A stretch of 11,477 nucleotides of DNA from Candidatus Zhuqueibacterota bacterium (GTDB lineage: Bacteria; KSB1; UBA2214), in assembly GCA_022706175.1 (NCBI GenBank), contig JAKJDB010000036.1, positions 1 through 11,477 of the forward strand, given 5' to 3'. The notes beneath the pieces were generated by a model. It was not told the DNA's origin. It saw only the letters and a program-made list of their open reading frames with translations, and ran no database searches. Shown here one piece after another: positions 4,693 through 11,477 of this stretch (positions are counted from its first letter, which is position 1; every line of letters starts with the position of its first letter). Made by a program: the position numbers and the translations under genes.

Positions 4693-7692
4693 ATGCGAAA
4701 AAAAATTTCAGCGCTTATTATGCTCGTCGCCGTCTGCGGTTTTGCCCAGGCTCCCAATCAAGCCGCAGAGAAAGCCTTTCTGGTGGCTAAGGGGATGTAT
4801 CACGACAAGCTCTACGATCTGGCCGCCGGGCAGTTTCAGCAATTTCTACAGCAGTATGGATCCAGCCCTTACGCCGGCGAGGCGCAGTTTTTATTGGCAG
4901 AGAGCTATCTCAACATCCGCGATTACACTCAGGCGATCGCCGCCTATCGTCAAGTCATCAGCCGTTACCCTTCGCTGCGCCTGCTGGATCAGGCGGAGTT
5001 TCGCATCTGTGAAGCGTTGGTCAACTCGGGAAAATTTGCAGAAGCAAAAACCGGTCTCTTTCAATTCATGCAGAAATATCCCAACAGCGCCCTCTATGCG
5101 AACGCCCGTTACTGGTATGGCGAGGCGCTCTACCGGGAGGGGAATCGCGACGCGGCGCTGGCCTATTTCACCAAAGTGACCAGGGAGCATCCTGACAGCC
5201 CGCTGACCGACTATGCCTGGTATTCCTCCGCGTTCATCTATGAGGAAAAGCAGCAGTGGGATCAGGCCATCGAGGCCTATGAACAGATCACCACGCGCTT
5301 CCGCACCAGTCCGCTGGCCGAGCAATCCGCCTTTCGCCTGGGATTGGCCCATTATGGAAAAAAAGAGTATGACGTTGCGATTCAAAAATTGTCCGCCGCC
5401 ATCGGCCGCTATCCGGACAGCCGCTGGCGCGGCGAGGCGCAGTACTTCATCGGCGAAGCCTTTTATAAAAAGGGGGAGTTGGATAAGGCGATCACTGCCT
5501 TTCAGGCCATCTCCGGTTTGCCGACCAACCCGTACAGCGACGACGCCCAGTACCGGCTGAGCTGGGTGTATGTGGATCAGAAGGAGAATGAAAAGGCGAT
5601 CGCCTCGTTTCTCGCCACCGCTGTGATCAGCCCGGACAGCGCGCTGGCGGCCTCGGCCTTGTTTCAAGCCGGTCTGCGGCAAAAAGCATCCGGACAAAAA
5701 ACAGCGGCGGTGGAAACGTTTGAAAGGGTCCTCGCGCGCTTTCCGCACAGCGAGGATGCCGCCAATGCAACCTTTGAGATCGCCTCTGCCCGTTTTGCCG
5801 ACAAAGAGTATCGTCAGGCGCGCACGCTGTACACCGCCATCCGCGATAAATTTCCCCACGCGCAAGTCAGCGGCGATGCAGCGGTGATGATCGGCGAATG
5901 TTTTCTTGGCGAGGGCCTCATCGATGACGCCAACCAGGCGTTCCGCCGTGCGGCTAATGAATACGACCAGAAGGAAGTCAAAGCGCGCGCCATTTTCAAA
6001 CTGGCCTGGTCGCGGTTTCAGAACAAGCAGTACGACCTGGCCCTGCAGAATCTCAACGATGTGTTGCGCGCTTACCCGGACAGCGATGTGGCGGCCGACG
6101 CCCAGTTCTGGCAAGGGGAGACCTATTTCAAACTGGGGCGATACGATGAAGCGCAAACCGCCTATCAAAAGCTGTTGTCAGGCTATCCCCAATCTTCCCG
6201 CCTTGCCGAGGCGTGGTACGGTCTGGGTTACAGCCGGCTCAAAGTCGGCCGTTTCAGCGATGCCGCCCAGTCCTTTGACCGCGTCGTGGACCTGGCCAAG
6301 GACAAGTCTCTCAAAATCGACGCCTGGATGCGGCAGGGAGACGCTTATTACAATGCCAAGGCTTTCACCCAGGCCATCGCGGTGTATGACAAGGTTCTGG
6401 CGCTGGCCGAGGACAAAGCGGTGCAGGCCGAGGCGCGTTACCAGACCGCATTGTGTCATTGGCGCAACGGCGATCTGACCGCCAGCCAGCCGATCTTTGT
6501 CCAGGTCTACACCCAGTACCCCTCCTCCCCTTTTGCCGCCGACGCCATGTACATGAGCGGCCGTGCGCTGTTTCGCGCCAACCGTTTTGACGAGGCCATC
6601 GCCGAATTTAAAAAGCTGATCACCCAGTCGCCCGGCGACGCGCTGGCCGATGATGCCAGCTATGCGATCGCCGACAGCTATTACAACCTCGGCCAGTATG
6701 ATCTGGCCATCAACCAGTATAAAAAAATGATGGCCGACTATCCCAACAGCGAATTGACCGCCGACGCGGTCACCGGCATTCAATGGTCGCTGCTGCAAAA
6801 GGGCGAAGCCGGCCAGGCGGCTGCCGCGGTCAAGCAATATGTCAGCCGGCTGCCGGATAAAAACAAGGCGGCCGAGCTCACCGCCCGTCAGGCTGAATTA
6901 CTATTCAACAACGGTCAGTATGCGGACGCTGCAGCGGCGTTCCAATCCGTCCTGTCCGAGTATCCCGACACCCCCAGCGCCGCCGGCGCCTATTACCGGA
7001 TCGGACAGTGTCAGGAGAAACTGCAGGACCGGGCTGCTGCGATGAACAGCTATAGCCGGCAATGGCAGACCTATCCCAAGGCCACCGCCAGCGCCGATGC
7101 GCTGCTGGCCATGGGCGAGGCAGCCTATGAACAGCGTGAATACGCTCAGGCCGTGGAGCATCTGCAGACGCTGCTTAACGCGTTTCCCCAGTATGAAAAA
7201 CGTGCGGCTGCCGAATACCAGGTCGGCATGAGTTATCTGAACAGCGGCGATCCCGCCAAAGCGCAGAGCTATTTTGAAAGTCTGTCCAAAACCAACACCG
7301 AGGAAGCCTCGCGGGCCCGGGCGCTGCTGGGTCTGGCGCGGGTTCATTTTCAGCAGAACCGCGACGAAGAGGCCAAGACCAGCCTGCAACAAACCCTGGA
7401 GATCGCGGACAAAAGCGTCGGCGCAGAGGCGCTCATCCTGCTGGGCGATACCCATCGCCGGCAAAATCAGCTCTCAGAGGCCATTGTCGCCTACTTGAAA
7501 GTGAAATATCTCTATCCCGGTGAAAGCGCATGGATCGCTGCCGGGCTTTTTCAGGCCGGCCAATGCTATGAAGAGCAGAACAAGATCGGCGATGCCAGAC
7601 GGTGTTACCAGACCATCCTCAATGAATATCCTGCGGAGAAAGCCTACGTCAGCCGTGCTCAGGCCAGGCTGCAGGCGCTGGTGGGACGATAA
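4693..7692 (+). CDS. Exported tetratricopeptide-repeat protein, about 26 tandem TPRs (999 aa)
   Basis: A periplasmic or outer-membrane-associated scaffold protein. Residues 1-20 form a signal peptide (MRKK, then a hydrophobic core ISALIMLVAVCGF, then AQA as the likely cleavage site). There is no lipobox cysteine after it. The rest is almost entirely TPR units of about 34-38 residues, of which I count about 26. Most end in a YPDS/YPNS/YPQS-like turn followed by the A-x-A-x-Y/F-x-x-G start of the next unit, as in AADAQFWQGETYFKLGRYDE. This subtype resembles the TPRs of CpoB (YbgF) and BamD, proteins that work with Tol-Pal or the outer membrane. I chose ATG at 4693 because it gives the signal peptide. 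An upstream TTG at 4600 would add 31 unrelated residues. It is first in a same-strand run with a barrel protein, exbB, exbD and tonB, so a role with that energised system is likely but inferred. The partner is unknown. Confidence 0.9.
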   Translation: MRKKISALIMLVAVCGFAQAPNQAAEKAFLVAKGMYHDKLYDLAAGQFQQFLQQYGSSPYAGEAQFLLAESYLNIRDYTQAIAAYRQVISRYPSLRLLDQAEFRICEALVNSGKFAEAKTGLFQFMQKYPNSALYANARYWYGEALYREGNRDAALAYFTKVTREHPDSPLTDYAWYSSAFIYEEKQQWDQAIEAYEQITTRFRTSPLAEQSAFRLGLAHYGKKEYDVAIQKLSAAIGRYPDSRWRGEAQYFIGEAFYKKGELDKAITAFQAISGLPTNPYSDDAQYRLSWVYVDQKENEKAIASFLATAVISPDSALAASALFQAGLRQKASGQKTAAVETFERVLARFPHSEDAANATFEIASARFADKEYRQARTLYTAIRDKFPHAQVSGDAAVMIGECFLGEGLIDDANQAFRRAANEYDQKEVKARAIFKLAWSRFQNKQYDLALQNLNDVLRAYPDSDVAADAQFWQGETYFKLGRYDEAQTAYQKLLSGYPQSSRLAEAWYGLGYSRLKVGRFSDAAQSFDRVVDLAKDKSLKIDAWMRQGDAYYNAKAFTQAIAVYDKVLALAEDKAVQAEARYQTALCHWRNGDLTASQPIFVQVYTQYPSSPFAADAMYMSGRALFRANRFDEAIAEFKKLITQSPGDALADDASYAIADSYYNLGQYDLAINQYKKMMADYPNSELTADAVTGIQWSLLQKGEAGQAAAAVKQYVSRLPDKNKAAELTARQAELLFNNGQYADAAAAFQSVLSEYPDTPSAAGAYYRIGQCQEKLQDRAAAMNSYSRQWQTYPKATASADALLAMGEAAYEQREYAQAVEHLQTLLNAFPQYEKRAAAEYQVGMSYLNSGDPAKAQSYFESLSKTNTEEASRARALLGLARVHFQQNRDEEAKTSLQQTLEIADKSVGAEALILLGDTHRRQNQLSEAIVAYLKVKYLYPGESAWIAAGLFQAGQCYEEQNKIGDARRCYQTILNEYPAEKAYVSRAQARLQALVGR

Positions 7693-7715
7693 TCCGCATA
7701 ACGGAAACCGGTGCA

Positions 7716-7738
7716 GGCCGCGGACCGATACAGCGGCC
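7716..7738. repeat. Short inverted repeat between the TPR and barrel genes
   Basis: GGCCGC (7716-7721) and GCGGCC (7733-7738) can form a 6-bp GC stem around an 11-base loop, in the 72-base gap after the TPR stop codon. There is no following T-run. At most this would be an mRNA-stability or attenuation hairpin within the operon, and it could be chance in GC-rich DNA. Confidence 0.25.
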
Positions 7739-7764
7739 ATGGATCAGTTGATAGAAGGAAGTGA

Positions 7765-9456
7765 ATGAAAAAACTTTTTCTCCCCTGGCTCTTGCTCGCC
7801 CTGCCCGTGTGGGCGCAAGAGCGGCTGACGCCGCCGCCTACGCAAATCCTGCTGCCGTCGGACACGACGTTGACCGCGGGCCGCACGGCAGAAAAATTGG
7901 AAGCGGACAGCTCGCAGATTCAGCTGCCGGATGTAGTGGTCATGGGCCAGAACAAGAGTCTCCGTCAGGTGGACCAGAAAAAAGTCGGCAAAGGCGAAGG
8001 ACCGCGGCTGTTGCAGCCGAGTGAAGCTTATGGGCCGCTTTCCAGCTGGCTGCGCCGATCCAATGAAAAACAGGGCATCGAAGAGTCCCCTTTTCGTCTG
8101 CAAAAAACCTGGCTGGTGCTGCAGGCCGGCAGCTATTCCACAGTGGAAACACGGCTGGGACACTGGCATAAATTGCGCAACGGCCAGGTTCATGGGTACG
8201 GCTGGTATGATCACAGCAACGGGCAATACAACCACAGCGGTTATCAGCAGGGTGGCATGGCGGGCAAATGGGAGTATCAGCCTTCTGCCATAGTCAAAAC
8301 CCAGGTGCAGGCGAGGTACGATCGTTTCGGCCGCGAGCTGCATGGCGCCGCCTATCATCAAACCGAACGAAACGGCGGCCGCGGCGGCGTAGACCTGCAG
8401 GTGTCGGTGGATCCCCGTCCGCTCACCAGCCTGCGGGCCAATCTGGAGATTGAAGGCATCAGCCTGAACAGCGATACCGCCGGCGTCCGTCTGGACGAAT
8501 CCGATGATTTTTCCTACAATCTGGCCCTCAGCGGCCAGCAGATCTGGTCGCAATGGCAGCTGAGCCTGCATGGCCGTGTTCTGCGCGAAAACTATGACGC
8601 CATGCGCGACAGCACCTCAGACCTGGCCACGCTCAGCGAAGTGGGCGTCGAGGCGCTCTATCCCTTCTCGCGCCAGATACAGGTCTCCTTTGGATTGGGC
8701 TTTCAGGCCATGAGCGCAGACTCTGCGTTCAACCATCAGGAGCTGGCGCCCTTTGGCCGCATCCGTTACAGCCCCAACGACCGTTTTGGCCTAGCGCTTT
8801 ACGTCCACAGCGGCCTGCAATACCAATCCTTCATGCAACGCCATCAGGAAAATCCCTATCTCTCCCACCGGTTCCGTATGACGCCGGAAGAGAGCCGCTT
8901 CACTCTACGCCTGGAAAGCGAAGTGCTGCTGGTACAAGGAACCCATCTTTCGCTGATGCTGGGCAAAAACTGGATGGATCGGCTGCTCTACTGGCAGAGC
9001 GAAACCTCCTCCGGTCTGTTTACCCTGGATTCCGGCTCGGGATCGCTGTCGGAAATCCATCTGGGCATCACCAGCTCGTTGAGCCGCAATAGCACCATGG
9101 CGTTTCAGGCAGCGGCGTATGGCGATCGATTGGACCAGAAGGCGGACAGCAGCGGGACTCTGCATGTGCCCTATCGTCCTGCCTGGCAGCTCAAGGTGCA
9201 GGGACGGCAGCTCCTCGGCCACCGTTGGACAATGACCGCCGAGGCTGAATACTGGGGCGAGCGTTATCCGCAAGCGCAAAGCGGGCAACGGCTGCCGGAC
9301 TTTGCCCTGGTGCGTGCAGGAGTGGAAAAAGAGATCAGCCGCACCATCACCCTCGGGCTCACCCTGCAGAACATAGCGGACAGCCGCTATGTGTTCTGGG
9401 AGCGGTATCCTGAAACAGGCTTTAGCCTGCATGGCGGTCTGCGGGCGCAATTCTAG
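7765..9456 (+). CDS. Outer-membrane beta-barrel with TonB-box-like motif, no plug domain (563 aa)
   Basis: Residues 1-17 are a signal peptide (MKKLFLPWLLLALPVWA, cleavage before QE). At 54-63 LPDVVVMGQN resembles the TonB box region of TonB-dependent receptors (family pattern such as xLPEVVVTGxx). In those receptors a plug of over 100 residues should follow, but here only about 50 polar residues separate the box from the first strand-like stretch (LQKTWLVLQAGSY, about 112-124). Residues 112-563 show alternating polar/apolar strands rich in Trp, Tyr and Gly. The C-terminus resembles receptor ends: an LQNIADSRYVFWERYP-like segment, then a final strand ending in Phe (HGGLRAQF), the signal for BAM-mediated insertion. 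The ribosome site AAGGAAG precedes the ATG by four bases. The downstream exbB-exbD-tonB genes support TonB-driven or TonB-gated function. The substrate is unknown. It could instead be a structural barrel or a partner for the TPR protein. Confidence 0.8.
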   Translation: MKKLFLPWLLLALPVWAQERLTPPPTQILLPSDTTLTAGRTAEKLEADSSQIQLPDVVVMGQNKSLRQVDQKKVGKGEGPRLLQPSEAYGPLSSWLRRSNEKQGIEESPFRLQKTWLVLQAGSYSTVETRLGHWHKLRNGQVHGYGWYDHSNGQYNHSGYQQGGMAGKWEYQPSAIVKTQVQARYDRFGRELHGAAYHQTERNGGRGGVDLQVSVDPRPLTSLRANLEIEGISLNSDTAGVRLDESDDFSYNLALSGQQIWSQWQLSLHGRVLRENYDAMRDSTSDLATLSEVGVEALYPFSRQIQVSFGLGFQAMSADSAFNHQELAPFGRIRYSPNDRFGLALYVHSGLQYQSFMQRHQENPYLSHRFRMTPEESRFTLRLESEVLLVQGTHLSLMLGKNWMDRLLYWQSETSSGLFTLDSGSGSLSEIHLGITSSLSRNSTMAFQAAAYGDRLDQKADSSGTLHVPYRPAWQLKVQGRQLLGHRWTMTAEAEYWGERYPQAQSGQRLPDFALVRAGVEKEISRTITLGLTLQNIADSRYVFWERYPETGFSLHGGLRAQF

Positions 9457-9516
9457 AACAACGCCCCTTTCACGGCAGGCAACGACGGCGGAATAGATGT
9501 GAAGGACTCATTACTC

Positions 9517-9524
9517 AAGGAGGT
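9517..9524 (+). promoter_or_regulatory. Strong ribosome binding site of exbB
   Basis: AAGGAGGT lies seven bases before the exbB ATG, a near-perfect Shine-Dalgarno match and much stronger than those of the genes before it. This suggests the channel subunit is made in excess, in line with the ExbB pentamer to ExbD dimer stoichiometry known for the family. The excess is an inference. Confidence 0.75.
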
Positions 9525-9530
9525 TTTAGC

Positions 9531-10160
9531 ATGTCGTTAATGGAATTCATCTTCAAGGGCGGCATCATGATGCTTCCCATCATCATCTGCTCGATCCTGG
9601 CCATCGGCGCTTTTATCGAACGATTCATGGCCTTGCGCAAGATCAACACCAATTCGCGCACCTTTATTCTGCAGATCAAGAATCTCATCTACCGGAAAAA
9701 AGTGGAAGAGGCGGTGCTGCTGTGCAAAGAGACGCCGGGACCGGTGGCGGCCATCACCCTGGCCTCCTTGCTAAAACGAGACAAGCCGCGCGAAGAGATG
9801 AAAGAAGCGATCGAGAGCGCGGGCAAGACCGCCATCTACAAATTGGAAAAAAATCTCGGCATCCTCGGCAACGTGGCGGCCATCGCGCCCATGTTCGGTT
9901 TTCTCGGCACGGTCACCGGTATGATCAAGGCCTTTATGCAGATTCAGATGCGCGGCGGCGCTGTGGACGCCAGCGTTCTGGCCGGCGGCATCTGGGAAGC
10001 GCTGATCACGACCGCGGCTGGACTGATCGTGGGCATCCCGGCCTTATTGGCCCATAACTATATCGCCGGCAAAGTCGAACAGCATGTGTTTGAAATGCAG
10101 GAAAACTCGGTCGATCTGTTGGACGTCATGTTGGACAAGGAGGCCGGCGTTGAACTTTGA
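9531..10160 (+). CDS. exbB: ExbB/TolQ/MotA-family proton channel subunit (209 aa)
   Basis: An inner-membrane protein that forms the pentameric proton channel powering TonB (or TolA). Three hydrophobic segments match the family topology: TM1 about 11-32 (GIMMLPIIICSILAIGAFIE), then a cytoplasmic domain, TM2 about 109-135 (with APMFGFLGTVTGMI, the most conserved family stretch) and TM3 about 149-175 (GGIWEALITTAAGLIVGIPA). E156 in TM3 corresponds to the conserved Glu of the EALxxTAxGL motif. The length suits the short ExbB form. TolQ cannot be separated from ExbB by sequence alone. I prefer ExbB because a tonB gene follows and no tolA, tolB or pal gene is in the window. Its last codons contain the ribosome site of exbD and the genes overlap by 11 nt. 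Confidence 0.95.
   Translation: MSLMEFIFKGGIMMLPIIICSILAIGAFIERFMALRKINTNSRTFILQIKNLIYRKKVEEAVLLCKETPGPVAAITLASLLKRDKPREEMKEAIESAGKTAIYKLEKNLGILGNVAAIAPMFGFLGTVTGMIKAFMQIQMRGGAVDASVLAGGIWEALITTAAGLIVGIPALLAHNYIAGKVEQHVFEMQENSVDLLDVMLDKEAGVEL
10137..10143 (+). promoter_or_regulatory. exbD ribosome binding site inside the end of exbB
   Basis: AAGGAGG at 10137-10143 encodes part of the exbB C-terminus (DKEAG) and lies six bases before TTG at 10150. It decides the exbD start: the TTG codon begins MNFERKNKR, the expected short cytoplasmic tail before the ExbD membrane helix. Confidence 0.75.
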
Positions 10161-10551
10161 AAGAAAAAATAAACGCATCATCGGCTTCGTGGCCATCAGT
10201 CTCTCGGACATCGTGCTGCTGCTGCTGATTTATTTTTTGCTGACCTCCACCTATGTGATGCAGCCGGGCATCAAAGTCAAATTGCCCAAAGCGGCCTCCG
10301 GCGTTCAGGAGGAGAGCGACAAAATCTATATCAGCGTCACCAGAAACGAACAGCTCTATCTGTTCGATCAGCCGGTGGGCCTGGCCGATCTGAGCAGCCG
10401 GCTGCGGCCGATGCTGCAGACAGCGCCGGAGAAAACCGTGGTGATCCGTGCGGATAAAGATATCTCCCTGGAGGCCACCATCAGGGTGATCGACACCGCC
10501 AAACTGGCCGGCGCGGAAAAATTTCTCATCGCCACGGAAAAAGGATTGTAG
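10150..10551 (+). CDS. exbD: ExbD/TolR-family energy-transducing protein (133 aa, TTG start)
   Basis: The second subunit of the proton channel: an inner-membrane anchor inside the ExbB pore plus a periplasmic domain that contacts the peptidoglycan/TonB side. A basic N-terminal tail (FERKNKRI) leads into the TM helix at about 11-33. The helix contains D20 in SLSDIVLLLLIYFLLTS, matching the single essential membrane Asp of ExbD. It is followed by the conserved IKVKLPKA segment (41-48) and a periplasmic alpha/beta domain with VVIRADKDIS (97-106) and a C-terminal helix and strand. Length fits the family. The TTG start at 10150 is preceded by AAGGAGG with six-base spacing. No ATG in this frame lies at a sensible position. 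The overlap with exbB suggests coupled translation and fixed subunit ratio. tonB starts nine bases after its stop. Confidence 0.93.
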   Translation: MNFERKNKRIIGFVAISLSDIVLLLLIYFLLTSTYVMQPGIKVKLPKAASGVQEESDKIYISVTRNEQLYLFDQPVGLADLSSRLRPMLQTAPEKTVVIRADKDISLEATIRVIDTAKLAGAEKFLIATEKGL

Positions 10552-10560
10552 AGGACGGCT

Positions 10561-11418
10561 ATGACGGGCTATCAATTTTTATATGATGAGCAGCGGCGAC
10601 CGTTCCTGATCTCTGTGGGACTGCATGCGCTGTTCTTTTTGCTGGCGCTGTTCTGGCAGATCGGATTCAATTTCAATCCGGCTGAATTCATCGAAGTGAG
10701 CCTCTCCGGCGGCGCCATCGGGGCTCCGCAGCCCATGGCGATCCAGGAACAGCGGCCTTCCGCCTCCTCTCGGCGTCCTGAGGCTGCGCGCCTCGATAAA
10801 CCTCTCGTCCGCCAGCTTGCTCAACCCTCTCGGACCACGACGCCGCCGAGCGCCAAGATCAGCCAGCCGGCCACCCATCCGGTGGTACCACCGAAACGGC
10901 GCATGCTGGAAGAGGAGGAACCGCAGCTCAGCAGCCGGGCTGAAGGCAAACTTACTCCGGAGCCGGCTGAAGTGAATCCCAGCGCCAAACTGGACGCAGC
11001 TCCGGCCGCCAGCCAGCCGGGCTTGTCCTCCACCACCTCCTCCAACGCGACCAGCGTCTATGACCGCGAACCGGGCCTCAGCGCCGCGAGCGGCAACAGG
11101 ACCGACGGCGCCGAAAGCGCCCCGGTGGGCGGCGGCCAGCCTTTTGCCATCGAAGGCGATGCGGCGCAACGGACCATTCTGCATCAGGTGATCCCCGAGT
11201 ATCCCAGCGGCCTGCAGAAAGAAGAGGTCCTCAAGATCCGCTTTACGCTGCTCGCCGATGGCCGCATCGGGCTGATGATCCCCATGCGCAAAGGAGATCC
11301 GACTCTGGAAAAGATCACCCTGGATGCCTTGCGGCAGTGGCGGTTTAATGCCCTGCCGGCCTCGGCAGAACAAAAGAACGTAACCGGCATCATCACTTTT
11401 CGCTATGAACTGCAGTAG
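10561..11418 (+). CDS. tonB: TonB-family energy transducer (285 aa)
   Basis: An inner-membrane-anchored protein that carries energy from ExbB-ExbD to outer-membrane receptors. A short cytoplasmic tail is followed by a TM helix at about 15-34 (FLISVGLHALFFLLALFW). It contains SVGLH with H22, the counterpart of the essential SxxxH of TonB. Residues about 50-200 form a Pro/Ser/Ala-rich periplasmic linker with an acidic run (EEEE, 117-120) but without the long Pro-Lys/Pro-Glu repeats of the E. coli protein. Residues about 203-285 are a TonB C-terminal domain: IPEYPSGLQKEEVLKIRFTL, then GDPTLEKITLDALRQWRFNA and a closing strand GIITFRYEL. The start ATG has GAGGA seven bases before it. It is the last gene of the five-gene run and most likely serves the barrel protein encoded in the same operon. 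I see no clear terminator in the 59 bases after it. Confidence 0.94.
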   Translation: MTGYQFLYDEQRRPFLISVGLHALFFLLALFWQIGFNFNPAEFIEVSLSGGAIGAPQPMAIQEQRPSASSRRPEAARLDKPLVRQLAQPSRTTTPPSAKISQPATHPVVPPKRRMLEEEEPQLSSRAEGKLTPEPAEVNPSAKLDAAPAASQPGLSSTTSSNATSVYDREPGLSAASGNRTDGAESAPVGGGQPFAIEGDAAQRTILHQVIPEYPSGLQKEEVLKIRFTLLADGRIGLMIPMRKGDPTLEKITLDALRQWRFNALPASAEQKNVTGIITFRYELQ

Positions 11419-11477
11419 CGCAGCGACCGGTATGGATTTACTTCGCTTGACCACAACGCGTTCATAGCCCCAGGTAA

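Noticed and set aside
4891..6168. Long 425-codon minus-strand open frame opposite the TPR gene
   Set aside because: It is antisense to a clear TPR array. Its composition reflects the complement of the repeats in GC-rich DNA, and it has no recognisable domain.
10579..11454. 291-codon minus-strand open frame opposite tonB
   Set aside because: It mirrors the Pro/Ser/Ala-rich linker of tonB as Gly/Arg-rich low complexity. TonB has clear domains on the plus strand.
11419..11477. Possible start of a further gene at the right edge (ATG near 11432)
   Set aside because: The frame from this ATG reaches a stop codon after 11 codons. No ribosome site or recognisable protein start is visible in the last 59 bases.
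1..11477. Mobile element, CRISPR array, tRNA/rRNA or cobalamin riboswitch
   Set aside because: I looked for transposase motifs, direct repeats with spacers, RNA gene signatures and a B12-box-like element near the adenosyltransferase, and saw none.

Overview
The window looks like chromosomal DNA of a Gram-negative (two-membrane) bacterium. Its second half encodes an outer-membrane-type beta-barrel, an ExbB/ExbD proton channel and a TonB protein. Coding regions are GC-rich, while the two main promoter-bearing gaps (about 2680-2877 and 4513-4600) are strongly AT-rich. Codon use looks uniform, and I see no insertion sequence, phage gene, tRNA, rRNA or CRISPR array. The pairing of a very long TPR protein with a TonB-boxed barrel and a dedicated ExbB-ExbD-TonB set reminds me of FCB-superphylum lineages and candidate phyla such as KSB1 or Calditrichota. 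That placement is an impression, not something the sequence proves.

Region 1 (1-2553, minus strand) is a compact signalling operon read right to left. It holds a PAS-containing histidine kinase with an intact His box (1222-2553), a second kinase-like protein whose phospho-accepting His position is Tyr (138-1187), and the first 50 codons of a response regulator that overlaps the second kinase by 13 nt and runs off the left edge. Neither kinase has a membrane segment, so the pair should sense something in the cytoplasm.

Region 2 (2554-2877) is an AT-rich divergent control region with promoter-like elements on both strands.

Region 3 (2878-4512, plus strand) carries small housekeeping genes. 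A YlxR (DUF448) RNA-binding protein overlaps an endonuclease III with all catalytic and Fe-S residues. After a hairpin comes a PduO-type cob(I)alamin adenosyltransferase, which implies B12 salvage or use of adenosylcobalamin enzymes.

Region 4 (4513-11418, plus strand) is an envelope operon of five genes: an exported protein of about 26 tandem TPRs (999 aa), an exported 563-aa beta-barrel with a TonB-box-like N-terminal motif but no room for a plug domain, ExbB, ExbD (TTG start, coupled to exbB) and TonB. The likely logic is that ExbB-ExbD-TonB uses the proton gradient to act on the barrel, with the TPR protein as a periplasmic scaffold. No substrate can be read from the sequence. This module, together with the His-less kinase, is the most interesting content. 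The last 59 bases hold nothing I can assign.
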